Positions 1 to 8,533 of a stretch of DNA of 64,000 nt are shown one piece after another. The first letter of the stretch is position 1. Each line of letters opens with the position of its first letter. The stretch is from contig JBNLBS010000005.1 of NCBI GenBank assembly GCA_050303415.1, positions 124,001 through 188,000 on the forward strand, in the 5' to 3' direction. Below the pieces are notes generated by a model. That model did no database searches. It saw only the letters and a program-made list of their open reading frames with translations, and was not told where the DNA came from. This stretch comes from JBNLBS01 sp050303415 (GTDB taxonomy: Bacteria > Pseudomonadota > Gammaproteobacteria > Methylococcales > Methylomonadaceae). A program made the translations under genes and the position numbers.

Positions 1-864
1 TTAAAAATAACTTTTTATTCTACTTTTTAATTTATAAGCATCTTCTTTTAATGAATCAATTCTTTCATCAAAATGGCTATAACATTTTTCACCTCGCCAC
101 CACTGTCGCGTTTTTTTGAACACATGCGAATAAACAATGCTCGGACCTGAATGTGCCCTTAAAATCTTACGTTCATGCCCTTCTTTAACAACGCCAGCAT
201 GATGAAAGGTGTCAGTATCAAAAATGATCAATGTGCCTGCTGTACCTACAATATCAACAACAGGACCAATTTCTCCCGGAATATGGCTGTTATTCATTTT
301 TCGATAAATAGGACTTCTTGTATCTACGACATCAAGATTGTTGTCAACAAACATCTTCCTGAAGCGGTTTCGAGCAATTTTTGCAGTATTCGGCACGACA
401 CCAAAAGCACCATTATCCAAACCAACATCATTCACATAAAGCATGAACTTCAAAGTCCACATCTTATCAAAATGTGTTGGGGCAATTTCCATATTCTGAC
501 GAAACTCATGAGTTACATACAGACCATGATTTACATGACAAGGGCAACCAATATAACTTTTAGCTATGTTAGAAAAAAAAGTCGACCCAAAACACCTATT
601 AATAGCAGGATATAGTTCATTAGATATTTTTTTTAAATTTACTACAACTGCCTTCCCTACAGGATAATTGACAAAGTGTATATAATTCTTATCTTCATCA
701 GTGAGAATCTTTGGAAATTCAGCCTGGATTAATTTTAGCTCCGATGGATTCATATAATCAGGTATCACAGCTACACCATATGACCTAATAAAATCAACAA
801 TTTCAGAAACTTTCGAAGTCTTTGGGATCGTTATATCTGCAAGCTGGACAGAATTACTACTCAT
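1..864 (-). CDS. PhyH-type Fe(II)/2-oxoglutarate dioxygenase
   Basis: 287 residues, complete: the stop codon is the first three bases of the window. The sequence shows a phytanoyl-CoA dioxygenase-like double-stranded beta-helix with the HxD iron pair at H131/D133, a distal histidine at H221 or H222 in a DTDTFHHAG stretch, and an arginine (R232) about ten residues on where 2-oxoglutarate is bound in this family. Family members hydroxylate small molecules, and several sit in glycan or natural-product clusters. An AGGAG lies about 10 bases before the ATG. It is the last gene of a minus-strand run with a glycosyltransferase-like protein, a kinase and a NeuB-like protein, so oxidation of a glycan sugar or substituent is plausible. 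The substrate is unknown. Confidence 0.8.
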   Translation of the reverse strand: MSSNSVQLADITIPKTSKVSEIVDFIRSYGVAVIPDYMNPSELKLIQAEFPKILTDEDKNYIHFVNYPVGKAVVVNLKKISNELYPAINRCFGSTFFSNIAKSYIGCPCHVNHGLYVTHEFRQNMEIAPTHFDKMWTLKFMLYVNDVGLDNGAFGVVPNTAKIARNRFRKMFVDNNLDVVDTRSPIYRKMNNSHIPGEIGPVVDIVGTAGTLIIFDTDTFHHAGVVKEGHERKILRAHSGPSIVYSHVFKKTRQWWRGEKCYSHFDERIDSLKEDAYKLKSRIKSYF

Positions 865-903
865 AATTTATAACTCCTAGATTTTTCAGTCAGAACCAAT
901 CGC

Positions 904-2022
904 TTATATTATCCAAGGCTCGGGATTTAGTAATAAATCTTTTACTTTGAAAACGGCCTCTACCGGATCAGGAATATGCCGCGCATTTAGCCACAGCTTA
1001 TCTCTTACCGACTGAGTAATTGATTCCCTAATCACAGACAAAATGTCTGACTTGTCCCGAATAAGCAACGCAAGATCTTGTAAAACAGTTGGAATTGAAT
1101 CAACATCATGATACTCACTCATCGCTTCGACCACATCATCATGAAATAAAAGATAAATTGGAGTAGCCATCGGGTTGGTAGCAAAATGATTGATATAAAC
1201 CGCATCAACATTTGAATTCGACATAACGGTTGAGAGACTTGTACAAGCAGCGATAACTGGCTCAACCGCTCCACCAGTGAGTGTAACAAAGTTGAGATTA
1301 TTTTCTGAAAGTATTTTTTGAACCTTTTCAACCTGTGTACTAGATGAAGCTGGGTGTGGTCGATATATTATTTTGTCATGCTTAATCGAGTGCACAGCCT
1401 GTGCCCATGCCTGAATAGTATCAAAATAACCTTGGAAAAAGAGAGGTTGGCAAAATAATCCAAGTACAATTGCCTCAACTCCTAACCCAAGTTGTTTCAA
1501 GGTTCTTTTACGAAGCAACTCAAAATCCATCTGCGCATATTTTGCATGACGCGGAGAACCTATTATAATTGCCTGCTTATTATGTCGATTCTTGGTAACC
1601 AGTGCAGCCTCTTGATCTGCCACTAAATAACAATCTGGATGCTTACCAAAAAACAAATTGCTGTCACCCCAAAAATCCTGCAGCATAAAGGTTGGGCATT
1701 CTGCCAATGCTAAAACAGCTTCATCAATCCCACCTTCACCAGGGGTTGACAAACCGACCAAGGCAACGTTGGGTGATATCCGTGCCAAAAGTGTTTTTGT
1801 ATAAGCAAGTATTTTCTCTGATTGCGAATCATTCAGATCCACAGAGGGAAGCAAATCAACCTCCAAAACAGGCACATTATGATTTTTTAGGATCGCTATA
1901 GCTGGCTCTTGAGCTGCAACGCTGATACAGAGATTTACCTCCTGTGATGCATACCGCCATATTTCTAGAATTCCCCAAGCCGCACAAACAGATCTTGCTG
2001 TTAGCAAAACTCTCTTAGTCAT
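904..2022 (-). CDS. Putative GT-B-like glycosyltransferase
   Basis: 372 residues. I do not recognise a named family with certainty. The pattern suggests a two-domain GT-B fold: a Rossmann-like N-terminal half opening with VLLTARSVCAAWG, a second half starting near LGLFCQPLFF, an IIYRPHPA motif typical of capsule and glycerophosphate-type transferases, and a following segment (AACTSLSTVMSNSNVDAVY) resembling the donor-binding region where such enzymes test for a sugar nucleotide. It lies 39 bases before the dioxygenase and 44 bases after the kinase on the same strand, suggesting one transcript. A transfer role for the product of the NeuB-like and amidotransferase genes is inferred. An epimerase of the NeuC/WecB fold is the main alternative. 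Confidence 0.5.
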   Translation of the reverse strand: MTKRVLLTARSVCAAWGILEIWRYASQEVNLCISVAAQEPAIAILKNHNVPVLEVDLLPSVDLNDSQSEKILAYTKTLLARISPNVALVGLSTPGEGGIDEAVLALAECPTFMLQDFWGDSNLFFGKHPDCYLVADQEAALVTKNRHNKQAIIIGSPRHAKYAQMDFELLRKRTLKQLGLGVEAIVLGLFCQPLFFQGYFDTIQAWAQAVHSIKHDKIIYRPHPASSSTQVEKVQKILSENNLNFVTLTGGAVEPVIAACTSLSTVMSNSNVDAVYINHFATNPMATPIYLLFHDDVVEAMSEYHDVDSIPTVLQDLALLIRDKSDILSVIRESITQSVRDKLWLNARHIPDPVEAVFKVKDLLLNPEPWII

Positions 2023-2066
2023 AAATCCAGCCCAAACTGTGTTACCAAATACCCTTTAGTTAGTCT

Positions 2067-3131
2067 TTAAACATCAGCACCGGCTATACGTCGCCAAAGT
2101 TCAGCTTGCCGTTCAGCAATATCAAACAAATAAAAAAACTTATACCATTCACCGCTTGGAATTATCCCTCCTTGACTCTCAATCAGGGAAAGCACGCAAA
2201 GTGACCTTAAATTAAGACTTTGTATAACGTTCACCCAGTCAACTGCTTCTAAATCCATCCTATGTATACATCTTTCTTTATAATTGGATAGAAAAATTCG
2301 AGCCAACGTAATAATCTTTTCATTTTTTAAAGCATGCACCATAATGAAACGCTCAATTACTAGAGCAAGTTCAAAAACAACTGGTAATACACTGTGTTTT
2401 ACATCTTCAAAATCCAAAACCATTATACTTGAATTTACCTGATCACCCTCTAATAATGGCACAAAAGCATTTCTAAAATTTAAATCACCATGTAAACTTT
2501 GCCTAGACATATCATTTCTAATAAAATCTAAACGCTTGTCACTTGCTATTTCACGTAGACGATCTGGATCAGGTCCTGAGCGTAATTTACCATTTGCCAA
2601 ATCGTTACGAATAGATGCCAATAAAGACAATCGTTTTTCTGTGTTTTGCCTCCATTGTCCATATTTCTCATGCCGAGGCAGAATATCATGGATCTGAACC
2701 AGACTAATTGCTAGTGCCTGCATATCTTCCGGTGTTGGCCTGAGAAGACGATGTCGATGATAAGATATCCCATATATCAATCCACCTCGATATAAATTTA
2801 ACTGACAAGGCTCTAATATTGGATATGGCGTTGAGAAGCCTCTCTCACTAAGCCAGTAACTTAATTCATAAGTCTCTCTGGCCTCATCATATCGTTCAGA
2901 CGGCAGCCATTTAATTAGAAGCTCTCCACCCATAGAATAATTTTTTACCCTATACATATGCAGATGCCTCCCTCCTAGCTCCATACGTTCAATGCCTAAA
3001 CCATCACCAAGAACTTCCTGTAACGCATCAATTTCTTCTTGTGTAGCAGGGACAAATTTTGGTAGGCAAACATCAGTTAAACTTACCCAAGCAGGAGGTT
3101 TAGTTGTTTGCTTCCACATGATGCCATTCAA
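2067..3131 (-). CDS. APH/choline-kinase-family phosphotransferase
   Basis: 354 residues from a TTG start preceded by AGGA; an ATG four codons in (position 3119) is an alternative. The C-terminal lobe carries the aminoglycoside-phosphotransferase catalytic loop HGDLNFRN (residues 214-221) and the Mg-binding DFED (240-243), so this is a small-molecule kinase of the protein-kinase-like fold. The N-lobe contains a plausible beta-sheet with ELLIKWLP, where the ATP-binding lysine would lie. Family members phosphorylate aminoglycosides, choline, homoserine or sugars. The start overlaps the end of the NeuB-like gene by about 30 bases, which implies translational coupling. A sugar or acceptor kinase in the same pathway is the natural inference, perhaps providing the phosphorylated substrate for the synthase. 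An antibiotic-resistance role seems unlikely in this context. Confidence 0.75.
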   Translation of the reverse strand: MNGIMWKQTTKPPAWVSLTDVCLPKFVPATQEEIDALQEVLGDGLGIERMELGGRHLHMYRVKNYSMGGELLIKWLPSERYDEARETYELSYWLSERGFSTPYPILEPCQLNLYRGGLIYGISYHRHRLLRPTPEDMQALAISLVQIHDILPRHEKYGQWRQNTEKRLSLLASIRNDLANGKLRSGPDPDRLREIASDKRLDFIRNDMSRQSLHGDLNFRNAFVPLLEGDQVNSSIMVLDFEDVKHSVLPVVFELALVIERFIMVHALKNEKIITLARIFLSNYKERCIHRMDLEAVDWVNVIQSLNLRSLCVLSLIESQGGIIPSGEWYKFFYLFDIAERQAELWRRIAGADV

Positions 3132-4194
3132 TAGGCTGATCCTGTGACAAGTCTTTACGAATAACCCAGTCTTTAACTATTGACCAATGTTCAACAGGGA
3201 TTCCCATACAGGGAAAAGCAAAACGAACTGTTTCAAATGATAAAGAGTCTCCTGCCTTTAACTCTTTCTTTGCAACTAAACATTGTCTTTGTGAAGAACC
3301 AATAGTTCCCTTCAGTGGCTTAGATATATCGCGCCACGTATTCCCCATAGCCTGCCAACAATCTACCGTTTTCTGTAGAATGGCAGGAAAGTTTTTAATA
3401 TCCATTGAGTGAGCTATATCTTGATCTAATTCCTCAGGGTCAAAATATAATCCTTTTTCTAAAACGGTTGCTCCCAGCGCAATTGCCATATAGAGCATTT
3501 CAACGCCAACATAATGATCTGACAAGCCGACAGGAAGACCAAAAGCTTGCTCATATGTTTGCAAAATTCTAAGGTTATGAGCTTCGGGGAGTGCTGGGTG
3601 TCCATCAGGACTATGCTGAACAATAATATCTTGAGCGCCTGCATTACGAGCTGTTTCGACTGCTCGAGCAACCTCAGAAAGCATTGCTCGACCAGTATCA
3701 ATGACCATAGGCAGTCCAAGCTTTGCTACATGATGAATCAAGGGCAAATGAACAATGTTAGTTGACGCTATTTTTAAACCTGCTGCACCTTGATTTGCAG
3801 CAAATTCAGCAGCATTGAAATCATAAACAGAAACAACAGTTGGAATTTTAGCATCTCTACAATAAGCAAATAGCGGCTCATAATTTGACAAAGGCATCGC
3901 TTTACGCTCAATCAATTTACGATAGTTTTCCTGCCTTAAATTTCCTTGTTTATCCTGATAGTTTTCAATTAAATCCCCCGGAAGGCAAATTTCAGGATCA
4001 TTCAAAATTTCAGTTTTAAGAACAACAGCTGCTTTTGGGTTTGCATCACGCGCCGCAACAATTTTCTCAAATAATTTTTTAGCTAAATTAGCATCTCCAT
4101 TAAAAAAGCTACCAACCTCAGCAAAAAAAATAGGTGGCTCATTTTTAGAAACCGGCACTCCACCTAACTCAAACTCACGTACACCCTGACTCAT
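3100..4194 (-). CDS. Divergent NeuB-family (nonulosonate synthase-like) protein with SAF domain
   Basis: 364 residues, about the normal length for sialic/legionaminic acid synthases, which condense a 2-acetamido sugar with phosphoenolpyruvate. The TIM-barrel core is recognisable: FFAEVGSFFNG near the N-terminus, LKIAS, IVQHSPDGHP, GLSDHYVG and ALGATVLEK. A C-terminal SAF (antifreeze-like) domain follows from about residue 300. It departs from the family at key places: NHNG is FFNG, KFQTF is LKTEI, and the EKH metal ligand is EKG (Gly248), although the partner His227 in SDH is kept. The canonical paralogue at 17545-18618 has both histidines. It is coupled to a kinase gene and follows an N-acetyl sugar amidotransferase. 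Altered substrate, altered metal site or loss of activity are all possible. Confidence 0.8.
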   Translation of the reverse strand: MSQGVREFELGGVPVSKNEPPIFFAEVGSFFNGDANLAKKLFEKIVAARDANPKAAVVLKTEILNDPEICLPGDLIENYQDKQGNLRQENYRKLIERKAMPLSNYEPLFAYCRDAKIPTVVSVYDFNAAEFAANQGAAGLKIASTNIVHLPLIHHVAKLGLPMVIDTGRAMLSEVARAVETARNAGAQDIIVQHSPDGHPALPEAHNLRILQTYEQAFGLPVGLSDHYVGVEMLYMAIALGATVLEKGLYFDPEELDQDIAHSMDIKNFPAILQKTVDCWQAMGNTWRDISKPLKGTIGSSQRQCLVAKKELKAGDSLSFETVRFAFPCMGIPVEHWSIVKDWVIRKDLSQDQPIEWHHVEANN

Positions 4195-4389
4195 ATTTAT
4201 CCACCGTATATAAAAATTACCCCGTATAGCTATAAATAGCCTGGGAGCTATTGCCGTTCAAAAATTAACACTTAAGCCCTTCTTTCTAAAATTAATTCTA
4301 TTTTAGAATGGCACTTTAATTATCGCTTTTTTATTTTCTAATTTGGCTGAATTAAACCAGCATTATAGCAATACAACTGCCCATAGAGA

Positions 4390-5694
4390 TTAGTTAAATA
4401 GCCGATGCCTTAGTTGCCACCCGGACTGAGTCCACTTCCATAAATGTGGCGAGCGATAATTGTCAATTAAATTTTGAAAATATTCACGATTTATAATTGC
4501 TTGCTCAAATTGCCCAGAAGCAAGAGGGAATTCTCTTTCTGGAAGCGATACATATTTAAAGAATTCATCTTCAAAACGGGAAGGGTATTCACCGTCATAT
4601 TGTTTAACTAAAGACACACCTTCTTCCCGGGTAATATCTCCATTACGGATTTCCTGAGCCGAGTCATATGTTGCACGCCCAATTCCAAACTTTATAAAGG
4701 TTGTGTAATAATGAAAATCGTCAATCTTATCATCAATCGAGCTGTATTTTGAGTAACTGCCCAAATTACGCTCAGGAGCAGCTCGAAAATTACTATTCTC
4801 CACCGCTGTATAATAACAGTCTTGCGGATGCCACTTAAGATAGTAACCTAAATATCTAATATCTAGACTGTGCTCTGTCTGTAGATCCACTATGGGTGGC
4901 AGATATGGCTCCAAATCAACAGATGTAACTCCAAAATCTTCTTTGAGCTCAGCAACAGAGGTACCAGCCAAATAAACTTCATCTATCGCAGATGAAGAAA
5001 TATGATCCCAATCTTTTACCCCTTGTGGTTTACCTTTAGTAGAATTTCCATATTCAACAGGATTTTCACCATAAAAAATTAATGAAATACCTAACTTTGC
5101 CGCCAATTTGGGCGGAAAATACATTTGTCCAAACATAAAAGGCTGAAAAGGATGAAGCAATCGCTCTAAAGCCAACCTGGTTAGCAAACGATGTGTTTTA
5201 CCATTAGGAGTAAACAAATAATTGGCAAAACCAGCATCAGTCCATGACTCAAAATTCTTCCAGCCCCAATCTGTATAGATATGTGGAGCCCAAGTTACAG
5301 TTAACGGGTTCATTCCAAATTCATGCTTAAGAACCCAAGAAGCAAAAAAACTATCCTTACCGCCAGAACCAGGAACGAGAACATCATACTGGCCATCATT
5401 GCGACGATATTGATCGCATAATATCTCAAGTTCTCTACGCCTTTCATCCCAATCCACCCGTTCCTTCTCTTCAGCAATGCGACAGGCAAAGCAAACCCCC
5501 TCATCATCAAATTCGACAGTGGGCTTTTTGGTCTTTGATGTATGCTTAGACTCTTTCTCAGAATTCGGTTTTTGATTAGAATATGTACACTTTCTACAAA
5601 ACGTTACGCTCTCCGGCAAACCATAAAATACATCTAACTCACTCTTTCCGTCAGCATACCTTGACAAATCAACCGAATGCGGTTTAAGAATCAT
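4390..5694 (-). CDS. N-acetyl sugar amidotransferase (WbpG/PseA family)
   Basis: 434 residues if translation starts at the ATG at 5694, which has GGAGG four bases upstream; an in-frame TTG lies ten codons earlier. The N-terminus has two CxxC pairs (C33/C36 and C68/C71), probably a zinc site. These are followed by the PP-loop ATP pyrophosphatase signature PGSGGKDS (108-115) of enzymes that activate a carbonyl or amide by adenylation. Relatives (WbpG in Pseudomonas O-antigen, PseA in Campylobacter) convert an N-acetyl group of a bacillosamine- or nonulosonate-type sugar to an acetamidino group using ammonia from a glutaminase partner. No HisH/HisF-like partners are visible in this window. It is the first gene of the minus-strand block; a 195-base gap precedes the NeuB-like gene. 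Confidence 0.85.
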   Translation of the reverse strand: MILKPHSVDLSRYADGKSELDVFYGLPESVTFCRKCTYSNQKPNSEKESKHTSKTKKPTVEFDDEGVCFACRIAEEKERVDWDERRRELEILCDQYRRNDGQYDVLVPGSGGKDSFFASWVLKHEFGMNPLTVTWAPHIYTDWGWKNFESWTDAGFANYLFTPNGKTHRLLTRLALERLLHPFQPFMFGQMYFPPKLAAKLGISLIFYGENPVEYGNSTKGKPQGVKDWDHISSSAIDEVYLAGTSVAELKEDFGVTSVDLEPYLPPIVDLQTEHSLDIRYLGYYLKWHPQDCYYTAVENSNFRAAPERNLGSYSKYSSIDDKIDDFHYYTTFIKFGIGRATYDSAQEIRNGDITREEGVSLVKQYDGEYPSRFEDEFFKYVSLPEREFPLASGQFEQAIINREYFQNLIDNYRSPHLWKWTQSGWQLRHRLFN

Positions 5695-5941
5695 GACTCC
5701 TCCAAAACACCTTAACTGCCTCAACTAAGAAAAAGAGCACAAACTATATCACAATTATTCATACCGCCTCCAAACATTAGCAGATAAAAGTTTATGATAA
5801 ACCACAATGTTAAATCAAAACTTATCTGCCATAAGAAATAAGTAAGAAAATAAGACTATCACTACTGTTAGTTAAGGAATTATTTTCTGCCTTATTACTA
5901 TTAATGCAATAAAATGTAATACCCTCATTTCAAAGAACAGT

Positions 5942-6130
5942 TATGGGAAACTCGAAATTTTTAACACAGACAAGGGCAATCAATATATCAGCGAAGCATT
6001 CACGCAGCGCCTCTCGATGTGAATAAAATCCGCATCAGTATACCCGCAGGGCACAAGTGGACGACAAAAGAGCATGGCCTGATATATCCAAGTTTCCTGG
6101 GTTACGATGTAGGACATATCGATTGCATAT
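5942..6130 (+). pseudogene. Decayed IS3-family transposase (OrfB) fragment
   Basis: Translation from 5942 reads YGKLEIFNTDKGNQYIS then EAFTQRL. This closely matches the DDE integrase core around the second aspartate of IS3-type transposases (family pattern: EIFNTDQGSQFTS). The frame ends at a TGA at 6020; a continuation shifted by one base (VNKIRISI from 6019) matches the next family block, IRISM, so there is at least one frameshift. Beyond about 6060 similarity fades. No intact reading frame, terminal inverted repeats or partner OrfA are visible. It is a dead remnant in the gap between glycan blocks A and B. Confidence 0.75.
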
Positions 6131-7061
6131 GAATGACTAGGTTGTACGACTGTAAATTATTTATCTAATAAGTTAAGTACAATCAGCTAATTATGTCTTG
6201 TATCCGTTCTGAACTAAATCTCTCTTAGTTTTACTGACAAGAACAGCCTGTTTCAAAAAACTGCCAATTTGCCGCCAATTAACAACATATTCCAATTTTG
6301 CAATTTTTCTTAGCAAAGCAACATGTAGCTTTGCCCTTGCGTCTCTATAAAAAATATCAAGATCGTCAGTAATTTTGGAGTGACTACACTAGTGATAGCT
6401 AATCAAAATGAAGAAACTTAGAAAGTTAAGCGATTAAATTCGGCTTTGTCGAAACAATTCAAATAAAAGTAAATAGGAATTATCACCAAAATAATTTAAA
6501 CGAAATTCAGTTTAATTCAAATGTAGAAAAAACATTTCTGATATATCGCTTTCATATTAGTTCATTTCAATATAGCGCAAATCCAAAACGACTTAATACC
6601 TTATTAAACTCATATCCACCAAGCAAAAATATCCCGTCAACCATCAGTTTGCATAATACTTTCCTGTTTCACCTTTATTCAAATGACCGCTTGCTGAGAA
6701 TGCGCCCGGGCATCCAGGATTATTTCGGTGCAAACCCAACCATTAAGTTAAAAAGATACAAAACAATAAGTTTTACACCCGGTTACATAACCTCATTTAC
6801 CTTAAAATTCGTTCCGGACCAAAGCACAATTCATCAACTTTAATTTGATGGCTATGGCCGAAAAATTTTCACATCCTCTAGCAAGCGACAGCTAATTTTA
6901 GTGTTAAAACGTTGATTGATCGATCCGTATCTGCAACTTACAAGCCTACAGCTAAATAGCGGAAAATCTGTCTAAAATTATTTTCTGTAACTCGGGAACA
7001 AACAAAGCATATTGTTTATAAAAAAATTTCAGATACTTAGCACAGTAAAACCAAAAGTTTA
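6131..7061. other. Gene-free AT-rich stretch
   Basis: No convincing gene is seen on either strand here. Short open frames such as one at 6649-6843 lack a ribosome binding site and any recognisable family pattern. The stretch follows an IS3-type transposase remnant and precedes the end of the PglC-like transferase gene, so it is probably decayed insertion or glycan-locus DNA. Confidence 0.5.
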
Positions 7062-7652
7062 TTAATCATTCCCTTTAAATGGCTCTGATGTTGCATGATT
7101 TTTAGAAACAATATTCTCTCTATTAAGAACTTTACTTATAGTCAACAGCAATATTTTCATATCCAAAAAAAATGACTGATTCTCTACATACCAGACATCA
7201 AACTCAAATTTGGTTTGCCAGCTCAAATTATTGCGACCGTTTACTTGCGCCCAACCAGTAATCCCAGGGCGCACATCATGTCTTCGCATCTGCCTTTCAT
7301 CATATAAAGGAAGATACTCAACCAATAATGGACGGGGCCCAACCAAACTCATATCACCACGAATTACATTCCAAAGTTGTGGTATCTCATCTAGACTGGT
7401 ACTTCGTAGAATCCATCCAAATTTTGTCATTCTCTCCGCATCGCCAGGATGAATTAAACCATCAGTAAACGGATTTAACATGGTTCTAAATTTGTAGATA
7501 GAAAAAAGTTTACCTTTAAGGCCGGGACGCTTCTGGACAAAGAGTATTGGCGAACCTAGATTTAAGTAAACCAAAATAGCCACAACAATAGTAACTGGAC
7601 TTAAGAGGATAAAAAAAGTCAATGCAATTACCAAATCGAAAATTCGCTTCAT
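7062..7652 (-). CDS. PglC-like initiating phosphoglycosyl transferase (bacterial sugar transferase)
   Basis: 196 residues, the length of the minimal PglC type. An N-terminal hydrophobic re-entrant helix (IFDLVIALTFFILLSPVTIV) precedes the catalytic domain, which holds KFRTM, the LRSTSLDEIPQLWNV segment containing the Asp-Glu catalytic pair, SLVGPRP, and the RPGITGWAQVNGRN block. These enzymes move a phospho-sugar from a UDP-sugar to undecaprenyl phosphate and so start lipid-linked oligosaccharide assembly on the cytoplasmic face. The C-terminal tail is short and lacks the tyrosine-kinase-like or WbaP extensions. It faces away from neuA across a 179-base intergenic region. It probably begins the repeat unit made by this locus; the sugar (often a bacillosamine-type or N-acetyl sugar) is not determined. 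Confidence 0.92.
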   Translation of the reverse strand: MKRIFDLVIALTFFILLSPVTIVVAILVYLNLGSPILFVQKRPGLKGKLFSIYKFRTMLNPFTDGLIHPGDAERMTKFGWILRSTSLDEIPQLWNVIRGDMSLVGPRPLLVEYLPLYDERQMRRHDVRPGITGWAQVNGRNNLSWQTKFEFDVWYVENQSFFLDMKILLLTISKVLNRENIVSKNHATSEPFKGND

Positions 7653-7831
7653 TTCTTTGTTTTCAAAATATAAATGATTAAAATGTGAGCATTACAAAAA
7701 AGTAAGGATATGGTAACCTTAGCTGTATCTACTTAGCAAGCGGGCGCCCAGTTACTGAAAGTTAAGAAATATAACAAGTAAATTATGGTTAGCGTTCTTC
7801 ATGTCATCTTTAATTCTTAATTGTTATTGCA

Positions 7832-8533
7832 ATGATTGCAGAAAAAAAAATACTTGCACTTACTCCTGCAAGAGGTGGGAGCAAAGGATTACCCGGAAAA
7901 AATATACGTCCCTTTTGTGGCAAGCCACTGTTGGCATATTCGATCAATATTGCTCGCAATTCCAAATATATTGATGACGTTTTAGTCTCAACAGATTGTG
8001 AACAAATTGCAAGTGTTGCTGCCCAATACAGTGCTAAGCCGGTCATGCGACCACCACAACTAGCAACAGATACTGCTTTAGTAGCCAATGTTATTCGTGA
8101 CCTCATTGAACACCTTGAAGAGAAATTTGACTATTTAGTTTTGTTAGAAGCTACATCGCCTCTTAGATCTGTTGAACTAGTTGATCATTGCATCGAACAA
8201 ATCATCCATCAAAAGGTCGATAGTATTGCTACTTTCTCACACGCCGAGCCCCCACCTACACGCCTGTGGAAAATTGAAAACAATCTTGCTACTCCATATC
8301 TTAAAAATGCTAACCCTTGGCTACCACGCCAGCAACAAGAAGAAGCATATTTTCTTAATGGATTAGTTTACGTATTCCATATTCAATCATGGCTAAACTC
8401 TAATTCAAAAAGCATCTTCTTTGGAAAAAGTGCGGCTATAGTTACCGAACAGCAATCAGTTGATATTGATACTCTCGATGATTTTGAACTTGCTGAATAC
8501 ATAATGAGGACAAAATATGAAACTGCTATCTGA
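7832..8533 (+). CDS. neuA: CMP-nonulosonate (N-acylneuraminate) cytidylyltransferase
   Basis: 233 residues, full length for the single-domain NeuA/LegF/PtmB type. The CTP-binding P-loop-like motif PARGGSKGLPGKN lies at residues 12-24, followed by STDCEQIA, the LLEATSPLRS block, and an N-terminal Rossmann-like pattern. The reaction is CTP plus a free nonulosonic acid giving the CMP-activated donor. There is no clear Shine-Dalgarno before the ATG, but no upstream in-frame start exists. It leads a plus-strand run in which the next gene overlaps its end by 17 bases. With neuB and neuC on the opposite strand at 17.5-19.8 kb it completes a CMP-nonulosonate pathway. Confidence 0.9.
   Translation: MIAEKKILALTPARGGSKGLPGKNIRPFCGKPLLAYSINIARNSKYIDDVLVSTDCEQIASVAAQYSAKPVMRPPQLATDTALVANVIRDLIEHLEEKFDYLVLLEATSPLRSVELVDHCIEQIIHQKVDSIATFSHAEPPPTRLWKIENNLATPYLKNANPWLPRQQQEEAYFLNGLVYVFHIQSWLNSNSKSIFFGKSAAIVTEQQSVDIDTLDDFELAEYIMRTKYETAI

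Noticed and set aside
2067..3131. Reading the kinase as an aminoglycoside-resistance gene
   Set aside because: The family includes many sugar and amine kinases, and the gene is translationally coupled to a glycan-synthesis gene.
4235..4252. AATAGC / GCTATT hairpin between the amidotransferase and NeuB-like genes
   Set aside because: Only six base pairs and no T-run, so not supported as a terminator.
6649..6843. 64-codon open frame in the gap before the PglC-like gene
   Set aside because: No ribosome binding site, no family pattern, and it lies in AT-rich decayed DNA.
7810..8106. 98-codon minus-strand frame over the neuA start
   Set aside because: It is antisense to the conserved CTP-binding region of neuA and has no own motif.
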